DNA from: JADJPO01 sp963828555 | GTDB taxonomy: Bacteria; Actinomycetota; Actinomycetes; Actinomycetales; Kineosporiaceae | Direction: 5' to 3' | DNA length: 64,000 bases | Assembly (NCBI GenBank): GCA_963828555.1 | Contig: CAWHEL010000004.1 | Location: 1,798,001-1,862,000 of the forward strand | Shown: positions 17,118 through 26,300 of the stretch, piece after piece | Numbering within the stretch: the stretch's first letter is position 1 | Layout of the letters: the number at the start of each line of letters is the position of its first letter | Program-made: the position numbers and the translations under genes | The notes under the pieces: model-generated | Told to the model about the DNA's origin: nothing | The model's input: only the letters and a program-made list of their open reading frames with translations | Database searches by the model: none

Positions 17118-17962
17118 GGCCCCTCACTCTGCTCACCGGGGCGCCGTCCGACGTCGCCGACGGACTGTCCTTCACCCGCCTCGGACGGCCGCCGGGCAGC
17201 GCTCCCACCGTGCTTCTGGTGCACGGTGTCGGGGCGGCGCGCCTGGTCTGGGCCCCGGTGCTGACCGGCTTGGCCGAGCACTACGACGTGCTGGTGGTCG
17301 ATCTGCCCGGGCACGGCGACTCGGCGCCCCTGGCCGCCGGAGAGAACCCGGGATGCGCTGCCGTCGCCCGTCGCCTGATCCGGGCCTGCGCCGAACTGGG
17401 CGTCGTCCGCCCGCATGTGGTCGGCAACTCCCTCGGTGGCTGGATCGGTCTGGAGATGGCCGCGGACGGCGGCGCCGCCAGCCTGGTCGCGCTGGCTCCC
17501 GCGGGACTGCGGATCTGCCCGGTGCCGCCCAGCCCGATCCTTCGGATCAACCGGATGCTGGCCCGGCGCACCGTCCGGCTCGCCGACATCGCCCTGGGGC
17601 ACCCCACGATGCGCCGGGCGGTGTTCGCCACCGGCAGCGCCGACCCGGTCGCGCTGGACCCCGACCTGGCCCGAGGCATGGTCGCCGCCCTGGCCTCGTG
17701 CACGGCCTACGAGGTGATGCTGGCCACCACGGCTCACGCCCGGTTCGAGCGCAAGCACCAGGTGAGGGTCCCCACCACCGTGGTCTTCGGCGATCGGGAC
17801 TGGATCCTGCCGACACCCAACCAGCGCCGTGAGCTGGCACCGGACCACTGCCGCTGGCTGGTCATCCCCCGGTGCGGGCACGCCCCGATGTGGGATGCCC
17901 CCGAGCAGACCCTGCAACTGGTCGCCGAGACCGTGCGCGAGGCGGAAGGGAACGATGTCTGA
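17114..17962 (+). CDS. Alpha/beta hydrolase
   Basis: The 282-residue enzyme has the complete catalytic set of an alpha/beta hydrolase: nucleophile Ser106 in GNSLGG, acid Asp227/229 in FGDRDW, and His256 in RCGHAPMWDAPEQ. An oxyanion loop (LLVHGVGAARLVW) precedes them. The substrate is unknown. The GTG overlaps the YbaK stop by 4 nt with GAGGTG upstream, and its own stop overlaps the next ATG, so the three genes are translationally coupled. Confidence 0.9.
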   Translation: MRPLTLLTGAPSDVADGLSFTRLGRPPGSAPTVLLVHGVGAARLVWAPVLTGLAEHYDVLVVDLPGHGDSAPLAAGENPGCAAVARRLIRACAELGVVRPHVVGNSLGGWIGLEMAADGGAASLVALAPAGLRICPVPPSPILRINRMLARRTVRLADIALGHPTMRRAVFATGSADPVALDPDLARGMVAALASCTAYEVMLATTAHARFERKHQVRVPTTVVFGDRDWILPTPNQRRELAPDHCRWLVIPRCGHAPMWDAPEQTLQLVAETVREAEGNDV

Positions 17963-18555
17963 TGGAGGTCCTGCCGTGGATCTTCAGCAGCGGCTGGGCG
18001 AGCGGGCTGAACGGCTACGCCGTGGTGCTGTTGCTCGGGCTGTTCGGCCGCTTCGGCGGGGCCGACGACATCCCGCCGGCGCTGATGCGCACCGACGTGC
18101 TGATCGCCGCCGCGGTGCTCACCGCGATCGACCTGGTCGCCGATAAGATCCCCTACCTCGACACCACCTGGGACAGCGTGCACACGGTGATCCGGCCGGG
18201 GATCGCCGCCGCCATCGGCGCGCTGATGGCGGGTCAGGCGGGCACCCTGAGCGAGGCCGCCGGCGCCGGGATCGCCGCCCTGACCGCGCTGGCCAGCCAC
18301 TCGGTGAAGGCAGGGCTGCGGGCCGCCGTGAACACCTCCCCCGAGCCGGTCAGCAACCTTGCCGTCAGCACGGCCGAGGATCTCGCCGTGGCCGGGGTGG
18401 TGATCCTGGGCATCCAGCACCCGTGGGCCGCCGCCGGGATCGCGGGCACCCTGCTGCTGATCGGCCTGGTCGCGGTGGCGCTGCTGATCCAGCGGATCCG
18501 CCGCTTCCGCCGCCTGCGCCGGGAACGCCGCGAAGGTCGCGCAACCCCCGCCTAG
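17962..18555 (+). CDS. DUF4126 membrane protein
   Basis: The 197-residue protein has about four hydrophobic helices and matches the DUF4126 pattern (SSGWASGLNGYAVVLLLGL, SHSVKAGLRAAVNTSPEPVSN). The C-terminus is a short Arg-rich cytoplasmic tail. The function is unknown. The ATG overlaps the hydrolase stop (TGATG). Its TAG stop codon forms the first three bases of a TAGACT hexamer, the predicted -10 of the downstream carotenoid genes. Confidence 0.85.
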   Translation: MEVLPWIFSSGWASGLNGYAVVLLLGLFGRFGGADDIPPALMRTDVLIAAAVLTAIDLVADKIPYLDTTWDSVHTVIRPGIAAAIGALMAGQAGTLSEAAGAGIAALTALASHSVKAGLRAAVNTSPEPVSNLAVSTAEDLAVAGVVILGIQHPWAAAGIAGTLLLIGLVAVALLIQRIRRFRRLRRERREGRATPA

Positions 18556-18566
18556 ACTCCGGCATG
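18553..18566 (+). promoter_or_regulatory. Predicted leaderless promoter of cruF
   Basis: TAGACT (18553-18558) ends 7 nt before the GTG start of cruF, so transcription should begin at or next to the start codon. No ribosome site is present. The hexamer includes the stop codon of the preceding gene. Confidence 0.55.
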
Positions 18567-19411
18567 TGAAGGGCAGGGTGAATGCGAGCGCCGCCGGGTG
18601 CGCCGTGGCTGCCGTGCTGGTGCAGATCGCCCACCCGTTGCTGACCGGCGACGCGCTGAGGGCGGCCACCCTGCTCGCCGTCGTCCTGTTCGCCCTCGCC
18701 GTGCTGGCGCACAGCGCCACCGGCTACGGTCCTCGCGGCCCGATCGCGCTGCTGGTCGGCGCCGGTGGCCTCGGCCTGCTGGTCGAGGCGGTCGGGGTGC
18801 GCACCGGGATCCCGTTCGGCGCCTACGGCTACACCGGTGCGCTGCGCCCGCAACTGCTCGGGGTGCCCGCCGTGGTGCCGCTGGCCTGGCTGATGATGAC
18901 CTACCCGTGCCTGCTGCTCGCACGGCGGCTCGCCCCGGCGCCGTCCGTGTGGTGGCTGCGGGTGGCGCTGGGCGGGTGGACCCTCGCCGCCTGGGATCTG
19001 TTCCTGGACCCGCAGATGGTCGCCGCCGGGTACTGGGTGTGGCGCTCGCCGGACCCGCACCTGCCGGGGGTGCCGCAGATCCCACTGACGAACTACGCCG
19101 GCTGGCTGGTGGTCTCGCTGGTGATCGTGGCCGTGACCGACCGGCTGCTGCCGCAGGACCCACGGCCGGAGGACGCCGCTCAGCCGGTCCCGCACGCCGT
19201 GCCGGCGGCGCTGCTGGCCTGGACCTGGCTCGGCTCCACACTGGCCAACCTGGCCTTCTTCGACCGGCCCTGGGTAGCCGTCTACGGCGGACTGGCGATG
19301 GCTCTGACCGTCGCGCCCTACCTGCTGACGGCGCGCCAGCGCTCCGGCCTGTCCCGCCCGACCGGTCAGGCCGGCCAGACGTCGAAGCGGCCGGCGGAGC
19401 AGGTCCGGTGA
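18566..19411 (+). CDS. cruF: Carotenoid 1',2'-hydratase family membrane protein (CruF, DUF422)
   Basis: The 281-residue protein with about seven membrane segments belongs to the CruF/DUF422 family. Diagnostic stretches include GVRTGIPFGAYGYTG, a WDLFLDPQMV acidic motif and a long hydrophobic core. CruF adds water across the psi-end double bond of acyclic or monocyclic carotenoids, giving a 1'-hydroxyl that can be glycosylated. It is the first gene of a three-gene set with a glycosyltransferase (stop/start overlap GTGA) and a carotene-type desaturase. This is the order expected for a hydroxylated, desaturated, glycosylated linear end group. Confidence is high for the family and moderate for the exact substrate. 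Confidence 0.88.
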   Translation: MKGRVNASAAGCAVAAVLVQIAHPLLTGDALRAATLLAVVLFALAVLAHSATGYGPRGPIALLVGAGGLGLLVEAVGVRTGIPFGAYGYTGALRPQLLGVPAVVPLAWLMMTYPCLLLARRLAPAPSVWWLRVALGGWTLAAWDLFLDPQMVAAGYWVWRSPDPHLPGVPQIPLTNYAGWLVVSLVIVAVTDRLLPQDPRPEDAAQPVPHAVPAALLAWTWLGSTLANLAFFDRPWVAVYGGLAMALTVAPYLLTARQRSGLSRPTGQAGQTSKRPAEQVR

Positions 19412-20541
19412 GTACCTGGCGGCAGGTGACCCGGGCCGGCAGCGCCCTGGCCGTGGCCGGCACCGTGCACGCCGCGCTGAACCTGCGCCGGTTGCGCCAC
19501 CTCGACCCGGCCCCACCCCCGACCGCCGAGCGGGTCAGCGTGCTGCTACCCGCGCGCGACGAGGCCGGCCAGATCGGGCCTGCGCTGGCGGCGCTGCGGG
19601 CCCAGCGCGGGGTCGGGAACCTGGAGATCCTGGTGCTGGACGACGGTTCGAGCGACGCCACGGTGGCGCAGGCCCGCTCCGCCGCCGCCGGCGACCCACG
19701 GGTGCACCTGCTGACCGGGGCAGAGCTGCCGCCCGGATGGCTGGGCAAGCCGCACGCCTGCCACCAGTTGGCCGCCGCCGCGACCGGGTCGGTGCTGGTG
19801 TTCCTGGACGCCGACGTGCGCCTCGCGCCGTCCGCCCTGGCCGCCGGGGTGGCCGAGCTGCGCCGCCGTGATCTCGCCCTGGTCAGTGCCTGGCCGGCCC
19901 AGCTGGCGGGCAGCCCGGCCGAGCGCCTGGTGCAGCCGCTGCAGCAGTGGTCCTGGGCGACCACGCTGCCGCTGGGGCTGGCCGACGCGCTGCAGTGGTC
20001 CTCGATGACCGCCGCGAACGGGCAGTTCCTGGTCGTCGATGCCGGGGCGTACCGACACTGCGGCGGACATGCCGCGATCCGGGCCGAGGTACTCGACGAC
20101 ATCGCGCTGGCCCGGGCGGTCAAGCAGGGCGGGGGCAGGGCGAGTCTCGTCGACGCCTCCGAACTCGCCCGCTGCCGGATGTACCGGGACTGGCCGGAGG
20201 TGCGCGAGGGCTACGCCAAGTCGCTGTGGTCGGCCTTCGGCTCGCCGGCCGGGGCCGCGGGGGTGCTCGGCTGGCTGACCCTGGCCTACCTAGTGCCGCC
20301 GGCCGCCGCGCTCCGCGGCTCCCGGATGGGGTGGGCCGGGTACGGCGCGGCCGTCGCTGGGCGCTACCTGGTGGCCCGGCGCACGGGCGGCCGGCAGCTG
20401 CCCGATGCGCTCGCGCACCCCGCCTCGGTGGGCGTGTTCGGCTACCTGGCGGGGCTTTCCTGGTGGCGTCGCCAGCGAGGTGGACTCGCCTGGAAGGGCC
20501 GCGCGGTGGTGCCTGTCGGTGTCGAAGGGCACGATGTCTGA
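19408..20541 (+). CDS. Family 2 glycosyltransferase, CruG-like
   Basis: The 377-residue protein has a short N-terminal hydrophobic stretch and a GT-A domain with VSVLLPARDEAGQIG, the nucleotide-sugar DDGSSDAT motif and the metal-binding FLDADVRL. C-terminal membrane segments follow. It most resembles CruG-type 2'-O-glycosyltransferases that act after CruF, although some related proteins (CrtQ-like) act on C30 carotenoids. The start overlaps cruF by 4 nt, so the two are translationally coupled. A carotenoid substrate is inferred from context. Confidence 0.83.
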   Translation: MSTWRQVTRAGSALAVAGTVHAALNLRRLRHLDPAPPPTAERVSVLLPARDEAGQIGPALAALRAQRGVGNLEILVLDDGSSDATVAQARSAAAGDPRVHLLTGAELPPGWLGKPHACHQLAAAATGSVLVFLDADVRLAPSALAAGVAELRRRDLALVSAWPAQLAGSPAERLVQPLQQWSWATTLPLGLADALQWSSMTAANGQFLVVDAGAYRHCGGHAAIRAEVLDDIALARAVKQGGGRASLVDASELARCRMYRDWPEVREGYAKSLWSAFGSPAGAAGVLGWLTLAYLVPPAAALRGSRMGWAGYGAAVAGRYLVARRTGGRQLPDALAHPASVGVFGYLAGLSWWRRQRGGLAWKGRAVVPVGVEGHDV

Positions 20542-20543
20542 CC

Positions 20544-22094
20544 ATGGCCCGCATCGTTGTGATCGGAGCTGGGCTCGGCGGCCTGTCAGTCGCCGTCCGG
20601 CTCGCTGCTCGAGGACACCAGGTCGTGGTGTGTGAGCAGTCCGACCGGGTGGGCGGCAAGCTGGGCTGGTTCAGCCGCGACGGGTTCTCCTTCGACACCG
20701 GGCCGCACCTGCTGACCCTGCCCGCCGTCTACCGGGATCTCTTCGCCAGTACCGGCTCCCCCCTGGACGACGTCCTCGACCTGCAGCCGGTCGACCCGGC
20801 CTGCCACTACCGCTTCCCCGACGGCCTCGAGCTGGACATGCCCAACGTGTCCCGTTCGCAGATCGCCGCCGCGTGGGACGCCGCGCTCGGCGACGGGGCC
20901 GGCGCCGACTGGGCCTCCTTCATGGAACGTGCCGCGCGGATCTGGGACGCCACCCGCGGGCCGTTCCTGGAACAGGCCCAGGAGGGGCCGCTGGCCCTGG
21001 CCCACCAGGCCCGACGGATGGCCGATCTGCGCACCATCGCGCCGTGGCGGTCGCTGCGCGGACTGGGCCGGCAGTACCTGCGCCACCCACACCAGCGGAT
21101 GGTGCTGGACCGCTACGCGACCTATGCCGGCTCCGACCCGCGGCGGGCCCCCGCCGCGCTGGCCACCGCAGCCTTCATCGAGCAGTCCTTCGGGGCCTGG
21201 TACATCACCGGAGGGCTGCGCGGCCTGGTCGACGCCCTCGCCGAGCGTGCGGCCGAGCGCGGCGTGCAGGTGCGTACCGGGGCCGACGTCGTCCAGGTGG
21301 GGCTGGACCACGCGGGCCGGGCGCGCGGGGTGCGCCTCGGCGACGGAGAACGCCTGGAGGCCGACCTGGTGGTGGCCAACACCGACGCCACACACCTGTA
21401 CCGCGACCTGGTCGCCGGCCCCGATGCCGAGACCGGGCGGACGGCGCTGCGGCGCGTGACGCCGTCCTTGTCGGGGTTCGTGATGCTGCTCGCCCTGCGC
21501 GGGCGCACGCCGGGACTGCGCCACCACACGGTGCTCTTCCCCGCCGACTACGACGACGAGTTCGACTCGGTGTTCGGCACCGGGCCGCATCGGCTCACCG
21601 GGCCGCGAGCCGCGCCCGATCCGGCGGTCTACATCAGCGCCCCGGACGACGCCACGCTGCGCCCGGACGAGGACAGCGAGGGCTGGTTCGTGCTGGTCAA
21701 TGCGCCACGGCACGTGGCCACCGGTGCCGAGGACCCGGCGGCCAGCCGCCTGCTCGGCCGGCCACGCGGAATCGACTGGGCGGTCAGCGGGCTCGCCGAC
21801 TCCTATGCCGATCGGATCCTCGCGGTGATGGCCTCGCGCGGGCTCGACGTGCGCGACCGTCTGCTCTGGCGCGAGATCCGTACTCCGGCCGACATCGAGT
21901 GGCGCACCCGCAGCGTGGGCGGGTCGATCTACGGCACCAGCAGCAACACCACCCGGGCGGCGTTCCTGCGCCCGGCCAACCGATCGCCGGTGCCTGGCCT
22001 GTTCCTGGTCGGCGGCTCCAGCCATCCCGGCGGCGGCATCCCCCTGGTCGGCCTCTCGGCCGCCATCGTCGCCGACCTCATCGGCCCCGCCTGA
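20544..22094 (+). CDS. CrtI-family carotenoid desaturase (CrtD-like)
   Basis: The 516-residue FAD enzyme has the N-terminal dinucleotide motif VVIGAGLGGLSVAVRLAARG, FDTGPHLLTLP, and the C-terminal carotenoid oxidoreductase signature FLVGGSSHPGGGIPLVGLSA. It differs from the second CrtI homologue at 47.7 kb. Beside cruF and a cruG-like gene, a C-3',4' desaturase (CrtD) acting on 1'-hydroxy carotenoids is the best guess. A phytoene desaturase or oxygenase role cannot be excluded. The ATG lies 2 nt after the glycosyltransferase stop. A 72-bp palindrome follows 4 nt after its stop. Confidence 0.85.
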   Translation: MARIVVIGAGLGGLSVAVRLAARGHQVVVCEQSDRVGGKLGWFSRDGFSFDTGPHLLTLPAVYRDLFASTGSPLDDVLDLQPVDPACHYRFPDGLELDMPNVSRSQIAAAWDAALGDGAGADWASFMERAARIWDATRGPFLEQAQEGPLALAHQARRMADLRTIAPWRSLRGLGRQYLRHPHQRMVLDRYATYAGSDPRRAPAALATAAFIEQSFGAWYITGGLRGLVDALAERAAERGVQVRTGADVVQVGLDHAGRARGVRLGDGERLEADLVVANTDATHLYRDLVAGPDAETGRTALRRVTPSLSGFVMLLALRGRTPGLRHHTVLFPADYDDEFDSVFGTGPHRLTGPRAAPDPAVYISAPDDATLRPDEDSEGWFVLVNAPRHVATGAEDPAASRLLGRPRGIDWAVSGLADSYADRILAVMASRGLDVRDRLLWREIRTPADIEWRTRSVGGSIYGTSSNTTRAAFLRPANRSPVPGLFLVGGSSHPGGGIPLVGLSAAIVADLIGPA

Positions 22095-22098
22095 ACCC

Positions 22099-22170
22099 GC
22101 TCATGCTCCGCAGGGGTACATGAATCGGCGCTCGCCGACCCCGAATCGTGTACCCCCGCGGAGCATGAGC
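22099..22170. repeat. 72-bp palindrome, copy 1
   Basis: 30-bp nearly perfect inverted arms start GCTCATGCTCCGC and contain an inner GGGGTACA block. The copy sits between the crtD-like gene and fda (convergent), where it could terminate transcription from both sides. Confidence 0.85.
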
Positions 22171-22180
22171 ACGGTGTGGG

Positions 22181-23068
22181 TCAGGTGATCGAGGCGGCGT
22201 AGATGGTTGCGATGGAGGCGTCCAGGGCGGCGTCGAACTCGGTCTCGCTCAGCTGGGCGGTCAACCCCTCGGTCAGCGCCCGCGAGAAGCTGGCGACCAC
22301 CCCGTGGTTGCGCGCGAGCAGGGCATCGGCGTCGGCCCGGGTGTAGCCACCGGACAGGGCCACCACCCGAAGCACCCCCGGGTGCTTGACCAGGTCGGCG
22401 TAGAAGTCGTCCTGGTCGGGCAGGGTCAGCTTGAGCATGATGTGCTGGTCGTCGCCGAGCCGGTCGATCTCGGTCATCAGCTCGCGCAGCAACAGGTCCT
22501 CGGCGGCCCGCTTGCTCGGGCTGTGGATGTCGATCTCGGGCTCGATGATGGGCACCAGACCCGTCGCCAGGATCTGCCGTCCGACCTCGAACTGCTGACC
22601 CACCACGGCCGCCACGCCCACGGGATCGGCCACCGCGATCACCGACCGCATCTTGGTGCCGAACACGCCGTGACCGATCGCACGGGTCAACAGCGCGTCG
22701 AGGTCAGGCATCGGCTTCATCAGCTGCACGCCGTCGGCCAGCGGGGCCAGGCCCTTGTCCACCTTCACGAACGGCACGACGTGCTTGTCCTGCCACAGGT
22801 ACTCGGCGGAGCCCTTGCCCTCGATCATCCGGTCCATCGTCATCTCGAACAGGATCGCGCCCAGGATCCGCTCCCCGGTGAACGCCGGGCTGGTCACGAT
22901 CCGGCTGCGCATCTCGTGGATGCGGTCGTACATCTCGGCCTCGCCGGAGTAGCCCGACTCCTCGATCCCGTACAGCCGCAAGGCTTTCGGCGTACTTCCG
23001 CCGCTCTGGTCCAGCGCAGCGATGAACCCCCGCGCGTTCTTGATCTTGTCGAACTGCTCCTCGTTCAC
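22181..23068 (-). CDS. fda: Fructose-bisphosphate aldolase, class I
   Basis: The 295-residue protein starts VNEEQFDKIKNARGFIAALD and continues QSGGSTPKAL, the signature of the bacterial class I fructose-bisphosphate aldolase family. IEPEIDIHSP and IMLKLTLP (the Lys is the likely Schiff-base residue) are also visible. It would cleave fructose 1,6-bisphosphate reversibly in glycolysis or gluconeogenesis without metal. GTG 23068 has GAGGAG 6 nt upstream. The gene stands alone between two 72-bp palindromes (22099-22170 and 23153-23224), which is notable. Confidence 0.93.
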   Translation of the reverse strand: MNEEQFDKIKNARGFIAALDQSGGSTPKALRLYGIEESGYSGEAEMYDRIHEMRSRIVTSPAFTGERILGAILFEMTMDRMIEGKGSAEYLWQDKHVVPFVKVDKGLAPLADGVQLMKPMPDLDALLTRAIGHGVFGTKMRSVIAVADPVGVAAVVGQQFEVGRQILATGLVPIIEPEIDIHSPSKRAAEDLLLRELMTEIDRLGDDQHIMLKLTLPDQDDFYADLVKHPGVLRVVALSGGYTRADADALLARNHGVVASFSRALTEGLTAQLSETEFDAALDASIATIYAASIT

Positions 23069-23152
23069 AGCGACTCCTCGTCGTGCCTCTTTTCCCGTAC
23101 CTCCTACCCAACTACGAGAAGCCGCCCCTCGCCAGAGCACCAAGGCACAATC

Positions 23153-23224
23153 GATCACGCTCCGCGGGGGTACACGTTTGTGCGCTCACCGACCCTAAAC
23201 CGTGTACCCCGGCGGAGCATGAGC
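23153..23224. repeat. 72-bp palindrome, copy 2
   Basis: Same length and plan as copy 1, with the left end slightly degenerate (GATCACGCTCCGC). Unlike the other copies it lies between two divergent genes (fda and the ABC exporter), so it is not in a simple terminator position. Confidence 0.85.
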
Positions 23225-23302
23225 GGGGTTTACTCGGTTGAAGATGGCGGCCGAGCAGGGGAGGGTGGGGACACCGCCATCACCTCGTGAAGGGACGCCC
23301 AC

Positions 23303-26300
23303 GTGCGCCTGCTGCGCGATCTGTGGGCCACATCGCCGCGCCGAACCGCTGCCGTGGTCCTGCTCGTCGTGCTCTGGGCCGCCGGTCAAGCAGCCTCGGC
23401 GGCGCTGGCCGGCCCGGTGCTGGTGCACCGCTCGGTCACCATGCTCGTGCTGCTCGCCGCCACGCTGGTGCTCTCCGTCGCCTCCGAACTGACCGTCGGC
23501 CTGATCGCGGCCCGGCTGACCGCCGACTGGACGGCCGATGTGCGCAGCCGGCTGTGCCGGGTCGCCTTCGGTCAGGACCTGCCGACCCTCGACGCCACCC
23601 CGGTCGGTGAGCTGCTCGACCGGATCGACGGTGACGTCTACCAGGTCGGCTCCGAGCTGCGCGGCGCGGGAGTGCGGATCGCGCAGTCGGGCAGCCTGGC
23701 CGTGCTGTCGATCGCCACCGGGTTCGTCGTGTGGTGGCCGGCCGGGCTGTCCATGCTGGTGATGACGGTCGCGCTCGGCGTCGGTCTGCGCCGGAGGATC
23801 GGCGCCATCGGCACCGCTCGGATGGCCGAGGAGGAGGCCTGGTCGGACCTGGCCGCGGTGATGGAGGAATCCGTTCACGGCCAGGACGACGTGCGCACCA
23901 CGCTGGCCCGTCCGTACGTGCTTGCCGGTTACGCCCGGCGCTCCCGAGAGGTGCTCTCCCGCGGACGGCGGGTGTGGACCATGGCGGCCCAGGTCACCAC
24001 GGTCGGCTCCGTGGTGACCCGGATCGGGATCGCCGGGCTGGTGGCCGGCGGCGCCTGGGGCCTGGCCACCGACCGGATCGACGGTGCCCGGCTGACCTCG
24101 GTGTGGCTGCTCGCCGTCGCCTACGGCGCCACCGTCGAGCACATCTCACGCATGATCCCCGAGTTGCAGTACGCCCTGGGCGCCTGGGGCCGGGTGCAGC
24201 TGCTCGCCGCCTCCCCGCAGGAGCCCAGCGGCGGCACCGCCCCGGCGGACGGCGACCTCGTGGTGCGCGGACTGACCTTCCGCTACCCGCTGCGCGAGTC
24301 CGACACCCGCCACCGTGCGGCGCTGAGCGACGTCCGCCTGACCTTCGCCCGGGGCCGCTCCTACGCCCTGATCGGGCGCAGCGGGTCGGGCAAGTCGACC
24401 TTGGCCAAGGCGCTCGCCCGCGCCGTCGAGCTGCCTCGCGGCACGGTCTTCCTCGGCGGCACGGACCTGCTCGACCTCGACCTCGAGGCCTTACGGCGGT
24501 GGATCGCCGTGGTGCCGCAACGCACCGACGTGATCGCCGGAACCCTCGGCGAGAACATCGCCCTGTTCGAACCCGGCCTGAGCGCGGCCGTCGGCCCCGC
24601 GCTGAGCGAGCTCGGCCTGGACGACTGGGTCGCCACTCTGCCCGACGGACTGGAGACCCGCCTGGGTGACGGCGCCCATGTGCTCTCGGCCGGCCAGGAG
24701 CAGCTGATCGCCTTCGCTCGGATCCTGGTCCGCGACCCCCAGGTGGTGATCCTGGACGAGGCGACGGCCCGGCTGGATCCGCAGACCGAGGCACAGGTGC
24801 AGCGCGCCACGGAACGGCTGCTGCAGGGCCGGATCGGCATCGTCATCGCGCACCGGCTGACCTCCGTGCAGCGCTGCGACGAGGTGGTCGTGCTGGCGGA
24901 CGGCGTGGTCGTGGAGGCCGGCCCCCTGCAGGCCTCGGAGCGGTTCGCCACCCTGCTTGCCGCGAGCCTGGCCCGCACGGACACCCCGGCCCTGGTCGGC
25001 TCCGGCGCGGGCGGCCGGGGCGACTCCACCGACTCCGCCGACTCCGCCGACTCCGCCGACTCCGTGACGTTCTGGCAACCGGACGACGCGAGCGCGCCGT
25101 CCAGGTCGTCGTCCGTACCCGTGCCGCCCGTCGTGGTGCCGGCGACGGGACTGGTGCCGGCACCGCGCAAGGCGGACCCGCCCCCGCTGCCGGAGCCCCC
25201 GCCCACCCGCACCCTGCGCGAGATCGCCCGGCTGGCCACGAACGACCCCCGCTACGGGCTGGGCTCGGTCGCGGTGTTCCTGCTGATGGTGCTGTTCGGG
25301 CTCGACGGGGCGGTGCTTCCCGCGCTGTGGGCGGGGCTGGTCGGCAACCCGGACGACGTGCTGTGGCCGGCCGTCGGGATCGTCGCCGGTCTGGTGCTCA
25401 CCGCGCCGCTGCCCTACTTCACCGGCCGCTGGTTCCCCGAGTGGTGGGTGCGCCAGATGCTGCGGATCGGGCTGCGCCTCGTGCACGGGCAGACCGGCCC
25501 ACGCCGGGTCAGCGGTCACACCCCGGCCGAGGTGGTCGCCCAGGGCGGGGACACCGAGCGGGTGGTGATGCTGGCCGACAACGTGATCGACCAGGTCATC
25601 TGCCTGTTCCTGCTGATCTCGATGACCCTGGTGTCGGGCAGCATCGTGCCCGCCCTGTTCTTCGCCGGCACGATGGCCGTCTCGGCCGCCGCCGCCAGCG
25701 GGTTCGGCAGGTACCTGGAGCGGGCTGCCCAGCACACGGTCGCTGCCCGGGCGGCGTTCGCCACCGCCCTGGTGTCCTCGCTGTCCGCGGCCCGCACGGT
25801 GAAGCTGGCCGGCGCCACCCACGGCGTGCTGGCCCATCTGACCCGGCTCGACCGCGACCGCAGCGACCGTCAACGCCGCGAGATCGCGATCCAGGTCTGG
25901 GCCCGCTCCACGCCGTCGATGGTCAGCGGACTGCTGCCGATCGCGGTCTGGGTGCTCTACCTGCTCGGGCACCTGAGTGCCGCGGCCACCCTCGTCGCCG
26001 TCGCCACCCTCGCCTCGGCGCGCTGGTTCGCCTGGACCACGGCCTCACTGGTCTCCCAGCTGCCCTCGGCCCGGGTGTGGACCCGGCGCACGGTCTCCAT
26101 GTGCGGGGTGGCCGCGTACTCGGCACCCGTTGCCGGAGTGGACATCTCCACGGGTTCGGCACCGGCGCCGGCGCCCGCGCCGCGACGGTCGCTGCGCCGG
26201 CTGGACCTGGCCGGGTTCAGCGCGGTGCACGAGGACGGCACTGTCGGCGTCCACGGGGTGGACCTGAGCGTGCACCGGGGCGAGCTGGTGCTCGTCCTGG

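Noticed and set aside
25018..25065. Tandem repeat as a CRISPR or regulatory array
   Set aside because: The 9-bp GACTCCGCC units are in frame within the ABC exporter and encode an acidic linker.
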